64,000 bases of DNA, from assembly GCA_031285405.1 (NCBI GenBank), contig JAITWH010000003.1, positions 1 to 64,000 of the forward strand, written 5' to 3'. Below are positions 37,427 to 46,607 of the stretch, one piece after another. This DNA comes from Alistipes sp. (GTDB taxonomy: Bacteria; Bacteroidota; Bacteroidia; Bacteroidales; Rikenellaceae). The notes under the pieces were generated by a model, which saw nothing but the letters and a program-made list of their open reading frames with translations, was not told where the DNA came from and did no database searches. The position numbers were made by a program, and so were the translations under genes. The first letter of the stretch is position 1. Each line of letters begins with the position of its first letter.

Positions 37427-38814
37427 TTAAGAACGTATATTTTATAGGAATCGGCGGCATCGGAATGAGCGCCTTGGCGCGCTACTTTATGCACGAGGGC
37501 ATGGGCGTCGCGGGGTACGACCTCACCGAGACTCCGCTCACTCGCGCGCTCTCGGCCGAGGGGGCTTCGGTGCATTACGAGGATTCGGTTGGGGCGATCC
37601 CGTTGGAGTTTCGCGATCCGGCGACCACGTTGGTGGTCTTCACGCCGGCGGTTCCGGCCGACCACAGCGAGCTGAGTTGGTTCCTCGACAGCGGGTTCAT
37701 GGTCGAGAAACGCTCCGAGATGCTGGGCCACGTGGCCGAGGGGAAGTTCACCATGGCGGTGGCGGGCACTCATGGCAAGACTACCACCACCACTCTCGTG
37801 GCGTGGCTGAACTCTCAAGTGGCCGGAGAAGGGAGCGCGTTCCTGGGAGGAATTTCAAAGAACTTCGACAGCAACCTCGTGCTCGGCAAGGGCGACAGGC
37901 TGGCGGTGGAGGCCGACGAGTTCGACAGGTCGTTCCTGCGACTGAGCCCCGACGTGGCGGTCGTGACGAGCGTCGACGCCGACCATCTGGACATCTACGG
38001 TACTCATGATGCCGTGCGCGAGGCCTTCTCGCAGTTCGTCGATCGGATTCGGGCGGGCGGCGCGGCGATCCTCAACAGCCGTGTCGACATCGAGGTGAGG
38101 AACCCTCGCATCGAAACATACAGCTACTCGTTGGACGATCCCGCGGCCGACTTTCACGCCGAGAATCTGCGACCGTTAGCGGGGGGCTACTACGAGTACG
38201 ACATCGTGACGCCCGACGGTCGCATAGCCGATTGCCGGCTCGGCATCACGGGGCGCATCAATGTCGAGAACAGCGTGGCGGCGGTGGCGATGATGTGGGC
38301 GGCTGCGAAAATGCGCGGAGAGACGCTCGACCCCGAAAAGTTGCGCGAAGGCCTCGCAACCTTCACGGGAGTCAGGCGACGGTTCGACATCAGGGTCGAG
38401 AGCCCCGCGGCGACCTACATCGACGACTACGCCCACCACCCGCGCGAGTTGGAGGCGGCGTTGGGGTCGATTCGCGAGATGCTGCCGGATCGCAGGATCA
38501 CGGCCATCTTCCAGCCCCACCTCTACACTCGCACGCGCGACTTCCACGCAGAGTTCGCCGATGCGCTGTCGAAGGCCGACGAACTGATACTCACGCCGAT
38601 ATACCCCGCGCGCGAGGAGCCGATCGAGGGGGTCGACGCCGAGATGATAGGGCGACTCGTCACGTCGATTCCGTGGAGCGTGGTGCCGAAAGAGCGGCTG
38701 GCCGAGGTGATCGCAAAGCGCCCGACCGACGTCGTAGTGACATTCGGAGCAGGAAACATAGAGAACCACTGCGAAGAGATCGCCGCCGCCGTCAAACAAA
38801 AAATTAACGCGTAG
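37423..38814 (+). CDS. murC: UDP-N-acetylmuramate--L-alanine ligase
   Basis: YFIGIGGIGMSALARYF; VAGTHGKTTTTTLV; EADEFDRSFLRLSPDVAVVTSVDADHLDIYG; DDYAHHPRELEAAL. Confidence 0.96.
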   Translation: MIKNVYFIGIGGIGMSALARYFMHEGMGVAGYDLTETPLTRALSAEGASVHYEDSVGAIPLEFRDPATTLVVFTPAVPADHSELSWFLDSGFMVEKRSEMLGHVAEGKFTMAVAGTHGKTTTTTLVAWLNSQVAGEGSAFLGGISKNFDSNLVLGKGDRLAVEADEFDRSFLRLSPDVAVVTSVDADHLDIYGTHDAVREAFSQFVDRIRAGGAAILNSRVDIEVRNPRIETYSYSLDDPAADFHAENLRPLAGGYYEYDIVTPDGRIADCRLGITGRINVENSVAAVAMMWAAAKMRGETLDPEKLREGLATFTGVRRRFDIRVESPAATYIDDYAHHPRELEAALGSIREMLPDRRITAIFQPHLYTRTRDFHAEFADALSKADELILTPIYPAREEPIEGVDAEMIGRLVTSIPWSVVPKERLAEVIAKRPTDVVVTFGAGNIENHCEEIAAAVKQKINA

Positions 38815-38815
38815 C

Positions 38816-38836
38816 CAATTATCAATTATAAATTAA
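38816..38836 (+). repeat. Heptamer array (3 x 7 bp) directly 5' of the ftsQ GTG
   Basis: CAATTAT CAATTAT AAATTAA GTG. Confidence 0.75.
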
Positions 38837-39985
38837 GTGAGTCGCGGCAAAAACATAGCCATAGCCATAGTAATGTGGTGCGCCATAGGGGCTTACGTCG
38901 TGATGGCGGGTCGCTACGCCGGCGAGCGCAGGGCGGGCATCACCGTGAGCTCCCTGCGAGTGACCATCGCCGGCGCCCCGCGGACTCAGGATTCAACAGC
39001 CACAGCCGTCATCACCCCCGACAAGATCGCCGCATGGCTCGCCGAGGCGGAGATCAATCCCGTCGGCCGCTCCATCGACGAGGCGGGCACGGGCGAGATC
39101 GAACGACGGATTGCCGCCCACCCCGAGGTGAAGCATGTGAGCGCATGGAGCGACCTGAACGGCGCACTCACGATTCGTGTCGAGCCCCGCACACCCGCGC
39201 TTAGAGTGCGCACGTCGGGGGGTTACCGTTTCTGGCTCTCGACCGACGGGGTGATCATGGCCGATCGGGGCGACTACACAGCTTACGTGCCCGTGGTGAC
39301 GGGCGACATTCCGTTTCCGTTCAGCCCCACGGCCGAGGGGAGCTACGAGCAGATGCGGCGCGACAACTACAACGACTTCCTGGGCCGATACATCGCGCTC
39401 GACGACGAACGGCGCACATTGCAGGCACGCGCGGCCGAGGTGAGGGGCGCCCTGCGCGCGACACGTGCCGGAGTTCCGAAGCGCTGGTGGGGCCAGGCGC
39501 GCAAAAAAGCGTTCGCCGAGATGCGGGCCGCACGCATCGCCGAGTTGGAGTCGCAAAGGGTTCACTTGGCCGGCGAGCTCACCGCGCTGAGGGTGCTTGA
39601 GGAGGCGTTGAAAGAAAAAGAAAAAAAATCTTACCAAAGCTACCGATTCTTGTCCAAACTCGCTAACTTTGTGGAATTTATTGGAGGTGACGATTTTTGG
39701 GCTTCCCAGATCGTCCAGATTCACGCCGTTGGTGGCGGCCGAAACAGCGCTCTGAGCGCTGCTGGCGGCACGTCGGAGAGCGGTGTGACGTGGCGTGAGC
39801 CGCAATTGGAGCTGATTCCGCGGGCCGGCGACCACACCGTTCTGCTGGGCGAGTTGGACGGCACGGAGCGCGCAAGGCTCGAAAATCTGCGACTGTTCTA
39901 CCTCGACGGGCTGCGGCACGAGGGGTGGAACACGCACGGCTACATTAACATCAAGTACAACAACCAGATAGTGTGCACCGAATAG
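38837..39985 (+). CDS. ftsQ: Cell division protein FtsQ-like, with internal coiled-coil-like insertion
   Basis: Position between murC and ftsA; N-terminal TM; LRVTIAG...AHPEVKHVSAWSDLNGALTIRVEPRTPALRV POTRA-like; GTG start. Confidence 0.85.
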   Translation: MSRGKNIAIAIVMWCAIGAYVVMAGRYAGERRAGITVSSLRVTIAGAPRTQDSTATAVITPDKIAAWLAEAEINPVGRSIDEAGTGEIERRIAAHPEVKHVSAWSDLNGALTIRVEPRTPALRVRTSGGYRFWLSTDGVIMADRGDYTAYVPVVTGDIPFPFSPTAEGSYEQMRRDNYNDFLGRYIALDDERRTLQARAAEVRGALRATRAGVPKRWWGQARKKAFAEMRAARIAELESQRVHLAGELTALRVLEEALKEKEKKSYQSYRFLSKLANFVEFIGGDDFWASQIVQIHAVGGGRNSALSAAGGTSESGVTWREPQLELIPRAGDHTVLLGELDGTERARLENLRLFYLDGLRHEGWNTHGYINIKYNNQIVCTE

Positions 39986-39989
39986 AATC

Positions 39990-41372
39990 ATGGATAAGAA
40001 GAACTGCATAGCCGCGATGGATATGGGCACTGGCAGCGTGACCATCGCCGTGGGACGCGCCGGAGAGGATGGACGACTGGAGCTGGTCGACGTCACTTCG
40101 AAGCCGATGCGCGGCATCACGAGGGGCGAGATCACCAACCGGCAACAGGTGTCGGAGTCGGTCAAGGAGGTTGTGGCCGAGGTCGAGCAGAAGTTGGGGC
40201 TCAGCCTGTCGGACCTCTACACCGGCACCTCGGGCCGCCACGTGCGCTGCGCCGGCCACGACTACTACGTCTTTGTGGGCGAACGCTCCGACGGCGAGAT
40301 TCGTCAGGAGGATATGGACGCCCTGAGAGAGGGGATGAACAACGTGCAGGCCGAGGATGGGCTGCGCATCATGGATCGCATTCCGCAGAAATATGTCGTC
40401 GACGGACGCGACACGGTGAAGGATCCCGTAGGCCGGTTCGGCAAGAAGCTCGAAACGACCTTCAACTTCGTGCTGGGTTCGGCGACGCTGCTCGACCGGC
40501 TCGAAAAGACGCTGATGGCCCTCGGGGTGCGTTCGCGCAAGACATACCCCAACGCCATTGCGAGCGCCGAGGCGGTGACGCTGCCCGAAGAGAGGGAGAT
40601 GGGGGTCGCGGTGGTCGACCTCGGGGCGGGCACGACCGACCTGTGTGTGTGGCACGACAACGCGGTGCGCTTCGTGCGAGGCATTCCGTTCGGCTCGGGC
40701 GACATCGACAGCGACATCCATCAGCAGGGAATTCTCGAAAAGCATGTCGACGGACTCAAGACCACCTTCGGTGTGGCGATGGCCGACTTAGTGACGGCCG
40801 ACAAACTGATCGCCATCGCCGGACGCTCGCCACGCGAGAAGCAGGAGATATCGCAACGCAACCTGGCAACCATCATCGAGCATCGCCTGAGGGAGATCAT
40901 CGGTTTCGTGGTCGACGAGATCGGCGACTCGGGTTACAGCGGGCGCCTCCGTGGCGGCATCGTGCTGACGGGCGGCGGCTCGCGGTTGGTGGGTATCGAC
41001 GCGCTGTTCCGCGAGGTGACGGGTCTGGAGGTGAGGCTGGCGCTGCCCGACGTGTGTGTCGCCGACGAGAGTCTGCCCATGGCGCAGGACCCCTCGCACG
41101 CGACGGCCATCGGACTGCTGCTCAAGGCGATAGCTGAGGTTGCCCCCGCAAGGGTGGTGATCAACGGTCCGGCGGGAGGCGGAACGGGCGCCTCGACGGG
41201 AGCGGGAGCAGGTATCGGCAACTCCGGAGCTTCCGGCAGCGGCGGCAACTCCGACGACGAAGACGACGACGACAAACCCCGCGAGAGAAAGAAAAAGGAG
41301 AAGAGAGGAGGACTAAAACGCTGGTTCGAAGGCTTCCTATCCGAACCCTTGGACGGCGACGAAGACTTCTAA
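39990..41372 (+). CDS. ftsA: Cell division protein FtsA
   Basis: AAMDMGTGSVTIAVG; VVDLGAGTTDLCVW; GGIVLTGGGSRLVGI; C-terminal GGLKRWFEGFL amphipathic helix. Confidence 0.95.
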   Translation: MDKKNCIAAMDMGTGSVTIAVGRAGEDGRLELVDVTSKPMRGITRGEITNRQQVSESVKEVVAEVEQKLGLSLSDLYTGTSGRHVRCAGHDYYVFVGERSDGEIRQEDMDALREGMNNVQAEDGLRIMDRIPQKYVVDGRDTVKDPVGRFGKKLETTFNFVLGSATLLDRLEKTLMALGVRSRKTYPNAIASAEAVTLPEEREMGVAVVDLGAGTTDLCVWHDNAVRFVRGIPFGSGDIDSDIHQQGILEKHVDGLKTTFGVAMADLVTADKLIAIAGRSPREKQEISQRNLATIIEHRLREIIGFVVDEIGDSGYSGRLRGGIVLTGGGSRLVGIDALFREVTGLEVRLALPDVCVADESLPMAQDPSHATAIGLLLKAIAEVAPARVVINGPAGGGTGASTGAGAGIGNSGASGSGGNSDDEDDDDKPRERKKKEKRGGLKRWFEGFLSEPLDGDEDF

Positions 41373-41410
41373 GGCAGCAACGGCCGCAGCGATTTGAGCT
41401 ACGCACCATC

Positions 41411-41445
41411 CCATTTTCAATTTTCAACTTTCAATTTTCAATTAA
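41411..41445 (+). repeat. CAATTTT heptamer array (5 units) 5' of the ftsZ start codon
   Basis: ccatttt caatttt caacttt caatttt caattaa ccaaaa ATG; the 35 nt are identical to 10460-10494 upstream of hisD. Confidence 0.9.
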
Positions 41446-41451
41446 CCAAAA

Positions 41452-42846
41452 ATGAACACGATATTAAGAGGTTTGAATCTGGACGAGGTGACGCGTTCGA
41501 TAATCATGGTCGCGGGTGTCGGCGGAGCGGGAGGCAACGCCCTCAACCACATGATCGACATGGGGATCAACGACGTCACGTTCATGGCGTGCAACACCGA
41601 CGCCCAGGCGTTGGAGGATAGCCGAGCAAGCATAAAGGTGCAGTTGGGCAGCGGCCTCGGGGCAGGCAACGACCCCGAGATGGGTTCGCAGGCGGCCAAG
41701 GAGAGCATCGACGACATAATCAACGTGTTGCGCACCGAGGGTACGCGCATGTTGTTCATCACGGCGGGAATGGGAGGCGGCACCGGCACGGGAGCGTCGC
41801 CCATCATCGCGCGCGCGGCGCAGGAGTTGGACATACTGACGGTGGCGATAGTCACCACACCATTCACCAACGAGGGGACGAGGCGCGGCGATCAGGCACG
41901 CGCGGGTATCGACGAGCTGAAGCAGTACACCGACTCGCTGCTGGTGCTGAGCAACGACAGCATCGAGCAGATGTACCCCGACTTGCCCTACGACGAGGGT
42001 TTCTGGAAGGCCGACGACGTGTTGGCCACGGCGGTGAAGGGCATCGCCGAGATCATCACGGGCCACGGCACGATCAACGTCGACTTCGCGGATGTCAACA
42101 CCGTGATGAGGGGCAGCGGCCGTGCGTTCATGGGTTCGGCTCGGGCCGAGGGCGAGAACCGCGCGTTGGAGGCTGTCGAGGCGTCGGTCAGCTCGCTGCT
42201 GCTGAACCATCGCGACATCAGGGGTGCGCAAAACATACTGCTGAACATCAGCTTCGGCGACAAGGCTGTCACGCAACGCGAGGCGGGTTCGATACGTAAC
42301 TATCTGCAGGAGAGCACCGGTTGGACTGCCAACCTAATTTGGGGTACGGCCCACAAACCGGCGCTGGGCAACGATCTGGAGCTGACGATCGTCGCGACGG
42401 GATTCCCGGGCACCGACGACGATGTGGTTTCCGTGCCTGCCCCCGCCGACACAGAGTACCATCGCGCGAGCGAGAGCTACGGCCAGAGTTTCGGCCCGAG
42501 TCCCGGCCAGAGCTACGGCTCGGGCACAAGGTACACCCCCGCGCCCGACGTGGTTCGTCCCGCGCCCGACAGGCCGGCCTACGATCCGCCCGCACCGTCC
42601 GCGCCCGATCCCGCGCCCAGAGTCCGCCCCGCCGCGCCGCCACAAAACGGCACCGTGCAGTGGAAGGGCACCGACCGCTACGCCAACATCGAGCCCGCGG
42701 TGAGCACTCCGGCATGGGTGCGACGCAAGGCCTCGCTGGCCAACCCCTACGAGGGCGGCCGCCCGTCGAAAACAGCCCTCAAGGGTGGCGACGACACGGT
42801 CGAGGAGGCGGTGGCAGCGCCCCAGTCCAACACGCTGTTCGAATAG
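41452..42846 (+). CDS. ftsZ: Cell division protein FtsZ
   Basis: GVGGAGGNALNHMI; FITAGMGGGTGTGASPIIA; NVDFADVNTVMRGSGRAFMG. Confidence 0.97.
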   Translation: MNTILRGLNLDEVTRSIIMVAGVGGAGGNALNHMIDMGINDVTFMACNTDAQALEDSRASIKVQLGSGLGAGNDPEMGSQAAKESIDDIINVLRTEGTRMLFITAGMGGGTGTGASPIIARAAQELDILTVAIVTTPFTNEGTRRGDQARAGIDELKQYTDSLLVLSNDSIEQMYPDLPYDEGFWKADDVLATAVKGIAEIITGHGTINVDFADVNTVMRGSGRAFMGSARAEGENRALEAVEASVSSLLLNHRDIRGAQNILLNISFGDKAVTQREAGSIRNYLQESTGWTANLIWGTAHKPALGNDLELTIVATGFPGTDDDVVSVPAPADTEYHRASESYGQSFGPSPGQSYGSGTRYTPAPDVVRPAPDRPAYDPPAPSAPDPAPRVRPAAPPQNGTVQWKGTDRYANIEPAVSTPAWVRRKASLANPYEGGRPSKTALKGGDDTVEEAVAAPQSNTLFE

Positions 42847-42900
42847 TCGCCGAGCGTCGCCGCAACACAAAAGCAGCACGAAAGCAGCACAAAAAATAAC

Positions 42901-44190
42901 ATGGAACTCCTGCCGGACATATTCTCATCGCCCGAGGTGATCGCAATGTTGATCGGCCTCGTGCTGCTGATATGCGGCTCGGCCTTCTCGGCGGCCTCGG
43001 AGACGTCGCTGTTCTCGCTGCGCCCGGCCGACCTCGAAGAGATGGAGGCGACGGACGAAAAGGGGGCGGCCCGAGTCGAGCGACTGCTCAAAGACCGCGA
43101 GTACACCCTCGCCACGATTCTGATATTCAACAACACGGTCAACATCGGCATAGTGCTGCTGAGCGCGCTCATAGTCGGGCGCACCATGCGGTTCGACAGC
43201 GCGGCGTGGGAGTTCGTCTTCACGTCGGTCATCGTCACCTTCATCCTGCTGCTGTTCGGCGAGATCATGCCCAAGGTCTTCGCGACCTACAACAAACGCA
43301 AGTTCGCACGCGCGTGCGCACCGGTGGTCGCGACAGCCCGCACGCTGCTGAGACCGGCGGCATGGCTGTTGGTGACGACGGGCTCGCGCATCAAGGGCAA
43401 AAGCCGCGAAAACGTGTCGCTGGAGGAGCTCTCCGACGCACTCGACGTCACCCGCGCCGGATCCGATCAGGAGAAGCACATACTTGAGGGGATAGTCAGT
43501 TTCGCCGGCCGCGAGGTTGGCCAGATCATGCGCCCGCGTTTGGACATGACCACGCTCGACGCCGAGGATGACTTCGAGCGAGTGAAGGAGGTGATCGTCT
43601 CGTCGGGCTTCTCGCGCATTCCGGTCTTCGAGGAGAACATCGACCACATCGCGGGGGTGCTATATATTAAGGACGTGGTGCCGCACATCGCTGCAGGTGC
43701 CGACTTCGATTGGCGAAAGCTGATGCGGCGCGCCCACTTCATCCCCGAGCACAAGAAGATCGACGACCTGCTGGAGGAGTTCCAGGCCGGCAAGGTACAC
43801 ATCGCGATAGTGGTCGACGAGTACGGCGCGACGCGAGGATTGGTGTCGTTGGAGGACATTCTGGAGGAGATCGTGGGCGAGATATCGGACGAGAGCGACC
43901 TCGACAGCGCGCTCTACACCCGCACAGGCGAGGGCGAGTACATCTTCGACGGCAAGACCCATCTGGGCGACGTGACTCGCGCGCTGGAGTTGGACGAGGA
44001 TTTTTTCGACGAGGTGCGCGGCGAGGCTGAGACCCTCGCGGGGCTGATGCTCGAAATCAGGCGCGGATTCCTGCGGCGCGGCGAGAGCGTCGTGTGCGGC
44101 GACCTGCGACTCACGGCCCTCTCTTTGGAAGGGCGCCGAATCGACCGAATCAAGGTAGGCCACAACTTCGGCCGCCCACAGCAAAAGTAA
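42901..44190 (+). CDS. CNNM/CBS-domain transporter-like protein (GldE/hemolysin C family)
   Basis: N-terminal TM domain (GSAFSAASETSLFSL), CBS pair, CorC_HlyC C-terminal domain (GEYIFDGKTHLGDV). Confidence 0.85.
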   Translation: MELLPDIFSSPEVIAMLIGLVLLICGSAFSAASETSLFSLRPADLEEMEATDEKGAARVERLLKDREYTLATILIFNNTVNIGIVLLSALIVGRTMRFDSAAWEFVFTSVIVTFILLLFGEIMPKVFATYNKRKFARACAPVVATARTLLRPAAWLLVTTGSRIKGKSRENVSLEELSDALDVTRAGSDQEKHILEGIVSFAGREVGQIMRPRLDMTTLDAEDDFERVKEVIVSSGFSRIPVFEENIDHIAGVLYIKDVVPHIAAGADFDWRKLMRRAHFIPEHKKIDDLLEEFQAGKVHIAIVVDEYGATRGLVSLEDILEEIVGEISDESDLDSALYTRTGEGEYIFDGKTHLGDVTRALELDEDFFDEVRGEAETLAGLMLEIRRGFLRRGESVVCGDLRLTALSLEGRRIDRIKVGHNFGRPQQK

Positions 44191-44193
44191 CTT

Positions 44194-44613
44194 ATGGAGT
44201 CGTGGCTCGAAATCAGGCCATTGGCCGAAGCGGCCCGCACAACGGCCCGCAAGGCTGAGGGAGCGGCATGGCGAGCCATAGTGCGCGAACGCCTGGGCCC
44301 CGACACCGAGATCGGTTACAACGCCGCCGGAGCACCTGTGCTCACCGAAGGTCGGGGTTACATAGGCGTGTCGCACACTCGCGGCTGGGTGGCGGTTGTC
44401 TGGTCGCCGCACCCCTGCGCCATCGACATCGAGCTGAAAACCCGCACCATCTCGGCCGCCGTCGCCACCCGAATGGGCATCGCGCCCGAGATAGAGGCGT
44501 GGTGCGCCCACGAAGCAACCTACAAATACCGCGGCCTAACCGGCAACGAACCCGAAGCCTCAAAAATAAGCTACCTCCCCCACCCCAAACTCGTAGTGGC
44601 AGTAATAAGATAG
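44194..44613 (+). CDS. 4'-phosphopantetheinyl transferase superfamily protein (short)
   Basis: GYIGVSHTRGWVAVVWSPHPCAIDIEL ... EAWCAHEATYKYRGL. Confidence 0.75.
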   Translation: MESWLEIRPLAEAARTTARKAEGAAWRAIVRERLGPDTEIGYNAAGAPVLTEGRGYIGVSHTRGWVAVVWSPHPCAIDIELKTRTISAAVATRMGIAPEIEAWCAHEATYKYRGLTGNEPEASKISYLPHPKLVVAVIR

Positions 44614-44617
44614 CAAG

Positions 44618-45256
44618 TCATCGCCCCACGAAGCCATGTATATAGAGCACCGATCCCCCCTTGATTGAGTCGATAATGGGTCGAGCAAGGTCGGGAGGCA
44701 GGGCCGGACAGCCGAAACTGCGCCCCAACCGCCCCATCGAGGCGATCACCCGCGGGTCGGCGTACCACGCGCCGTGCACGACCACCGCCCGCCCCCGCGC
44801 ATTGTCGTTGAGCCCCGCGTCGAGGCCGTCGATCATCAGCGAGTAGCCGTTGCGGCCGATGTATGTCTCGGCGGTGAGGTAAAATCCCAACGAACTTTTG
44901 TGCGACCCGCGGCGGTTCGAGAACGACGTGGCGTACAGTTCGCCGCTCTCGCGCCCGTGAGCGACCCAAGTGTTGAATAGCACGCGGCGGCGCGCCATGT
45001 CGATCACCCACAACCGTTTTTCGGTCGAGGGAAGGGTAAAGTCGATAAACGAGAGTATCTCTTTTCGGCGACCGGCAACGCGGCGGAACCCCTCGGCGGC
45101 ACGGTCGAAGGCAGCGAGATCGACCTCGCCTTCGAGCCCCAACTCGCGGTAGAGCGCCTCGCTCGCAACACCCCGCGTCTCGACAACGACGTCGGCGTCG
45201 GGCTCAAATCGACACGAGCCCAAAGTTATCAGAAAAATCAGAAAGGTTTTCTTCAT
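44618..45256 (-). CDS. Murein L,D-transpeptidase catalytic domain lipoprotein (YkuD-like)
   Basis: Lipobox-like LITLGSC; VVVHGAWYA ... GRSFGCPALP. Confidence 0.8.
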   Translation of the reverse strand: MKKTFLIFLITLGSCRFEPDADVVVETRGVASEALYRELGLEGEVDLAAFDRAAEGFRRVAGRRKEILSFIDFTLPSTEKRLWVIDMARRRVLFNTWVAHGRESGELYATSFSNRRGSHKSSLGFYLTAETYIGRNGYSLMIDGLDAGLNDNARGRAVVVHGAWYADPRVIASMGRLGRSFGCPALPPDLARPIIDSIKGGSVLYIHGFVGR

Positions 45257-45343
45257 GCGACAAAGAAACGTCGCCCCAACCCAAAAAATTGCCCTCCCCC
45301 CTCAAGAAGCCACAACCCCCGCCGTCATCGCACGTCAGAAGAT

Positions 45344-46468
45344 TTAATCATAGACAAAAACCACACTGCGCTCAACCGGCGCCCAATCATAAATAAACTT
45401 AGCATGAGAAGAGGCATTACGAACACACTCATGCGAAAGTGGAACGGTGCCCAGCGTGCGCGAAAACTCCACAATGTTGCCACGAACATTATTGACCGGC
45501 ACCCCATGCAGATAAGCCCCATTAGTAAATCGACTCGCCCAAGGAGCAAACCCGACGATAGCAGGCCCTCCATTGTCAAACAACATGCGCGACTTGCGAT
45601 CCTGAATGACAAACATCCCGAGAGGGGTGTCATATCCGACCGGCGGAGAGTTCCGCCCCGTAGTACAGGGGTTCATACTCCTCACCAGCCACAACCCCTG
45701 CCGCTCACGCTCAAGCGTGGCAACGACCTGATTTGTACGATCGACCATCACCGCACGATCGAAAGCCACACGCCCCAGACTGTCGGGCGCAATAACCTTG
45801 ACATATTTGTGCGGCACCTCCCACTCTCCGGCAGCGTTGAACGCCTCCACCCGCCAGGCCGTCGAGTCGGCGTTGTGTCCCAGCAGCTTCACCGGCGAAC
45901 CGTCGCGTCCATACCTCTCGGGCTGCTCCACCCCATACTCACCCACCACAAACAGCGGCACCGACTGATAACGCTGCACCCCCCACATGTCTGCCACACT
46001 GCGATACTCATCCACGACGTGCCGTTTGACAAGAGGCGCCTGTCCACGCCAATTCCTGCGATTTTGCAATATGCCCCACCGCGCCTCGCTCTGCTGAATC
46101 GAGTCGAGCACAAACAGCCGCTCACGCATCTTGTCAAACTGAAACCGCCTCGCCTCGCTCTTGTACGAAAATGTGTCGGCCACCGTGTGCCGGTCATATG
46201 TCAGCTGCCGTTCGATTGCAATGTCGCCGCGCGAGAAGAGACGCGGGGCCTGCATCAGGGCCGAGTGCAGAGGCGGCGGCACCGAGTCGACACAATCCCG
46301 CAGCCGCACCGAGTCGGCCCACATCGAGACCGAAACACTCCCCGAAGCAGCCTCCGTAACATCGTCGGCCACCCCCCGGCACCCCACAACGCCGACACAC
46401 AAGGCGACAAACATAAGAGACCCCACACAGGCCGACCCTGTACAGGCCACAAGCGATTTTCCCATCAT
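45344..46468 (-). CDS. L,D-transpeptidase (YkuD family)
   Basis: TPLGMFVIQDRKSRM; GAYLHGVPVNN...GTVPLSHECVRN active-site region. The true start may be the second Met. Confidence 0.85.
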   Translation of the reverse strand: MMGKSLVACTGSACVGSLMFVALCVGVVGCRGVADDVTEAASGSVSVSMWADSVRLRDCVDSVPPPLHSALMQAPRLFSRGDIAIERQLTYDRHTVADTFSYKSEARRFQFDKMRERLFVLDSIQQSEARWGILQNRRNWRGQAPLVKRHVVDEYRSVADMWGVQRYQSVPLFVVGEYGVEQPERYGRDGSPVKLLGHNADSTAWRVEAFNAAGEWEVPHKYVKVIAPDSLGRVAFDRAVMVDRTNQVVATLERERQGLWLVRSMNPCTTGRNSPPVGYDTPLGMFVIQDRKSRMLFDNGGPAIVGFAPWASRFTNGAYLHGVPVNNVRGNIVEFSRTLGTVPLSHECVRNASSHAKFIYDWAPVERSVVFVYD

Positions 46469-46470
46469 GG

Positions 46471-46478
46471 CAAAGGTA
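46471..46478 (-). promoter_or_regulatory. -7 box TACCTTTG only 2 nt from an in-frame ATG-ATG
   Basis: Minus strand TACCTTTGCCATGATGGGAAAATCG. Confidence 0.6.
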
Positions 46479-46561
46479 TTTTTTCAGATCCTGTCGGGAA
46501 ATCCCGAACAAACCGCACCTTTGCAATTAGCCTGCCATTTGTTTTATTGAAATACAATTAT

Positions 46562-46569
46562 TACATTTG
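46562..46569 (+). promoter_or_regulatory. -7 box TACATTTG with -33 TTTG (46538-46541)
   Basis: TTTG-20 nt-TACATTTG upstream of the ATPase gene. Confidence 0.6.
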
Positions 46570-46606
46570 CAATAATTCAATTTACAATAATTCAAATAGC
46601 AATAAT
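46570..46606 (+). repeat. 15-bp A/T tandem repeat (about 2.5 units) directly 5' of the ATPase ATG
   Basis: caataattcaattta caataattcaaatag caataat c ATG. Confidence 0.75.
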
Positions 46607-46607
46607 C

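Noticed and set aside
44194-44613. Pseudogene call for the short phosphopantetheinyl transferase
   Set aside because: The HTRGW, DIEL and WCAHEATYK motifs are all intact; compact versions of this family are plausible.
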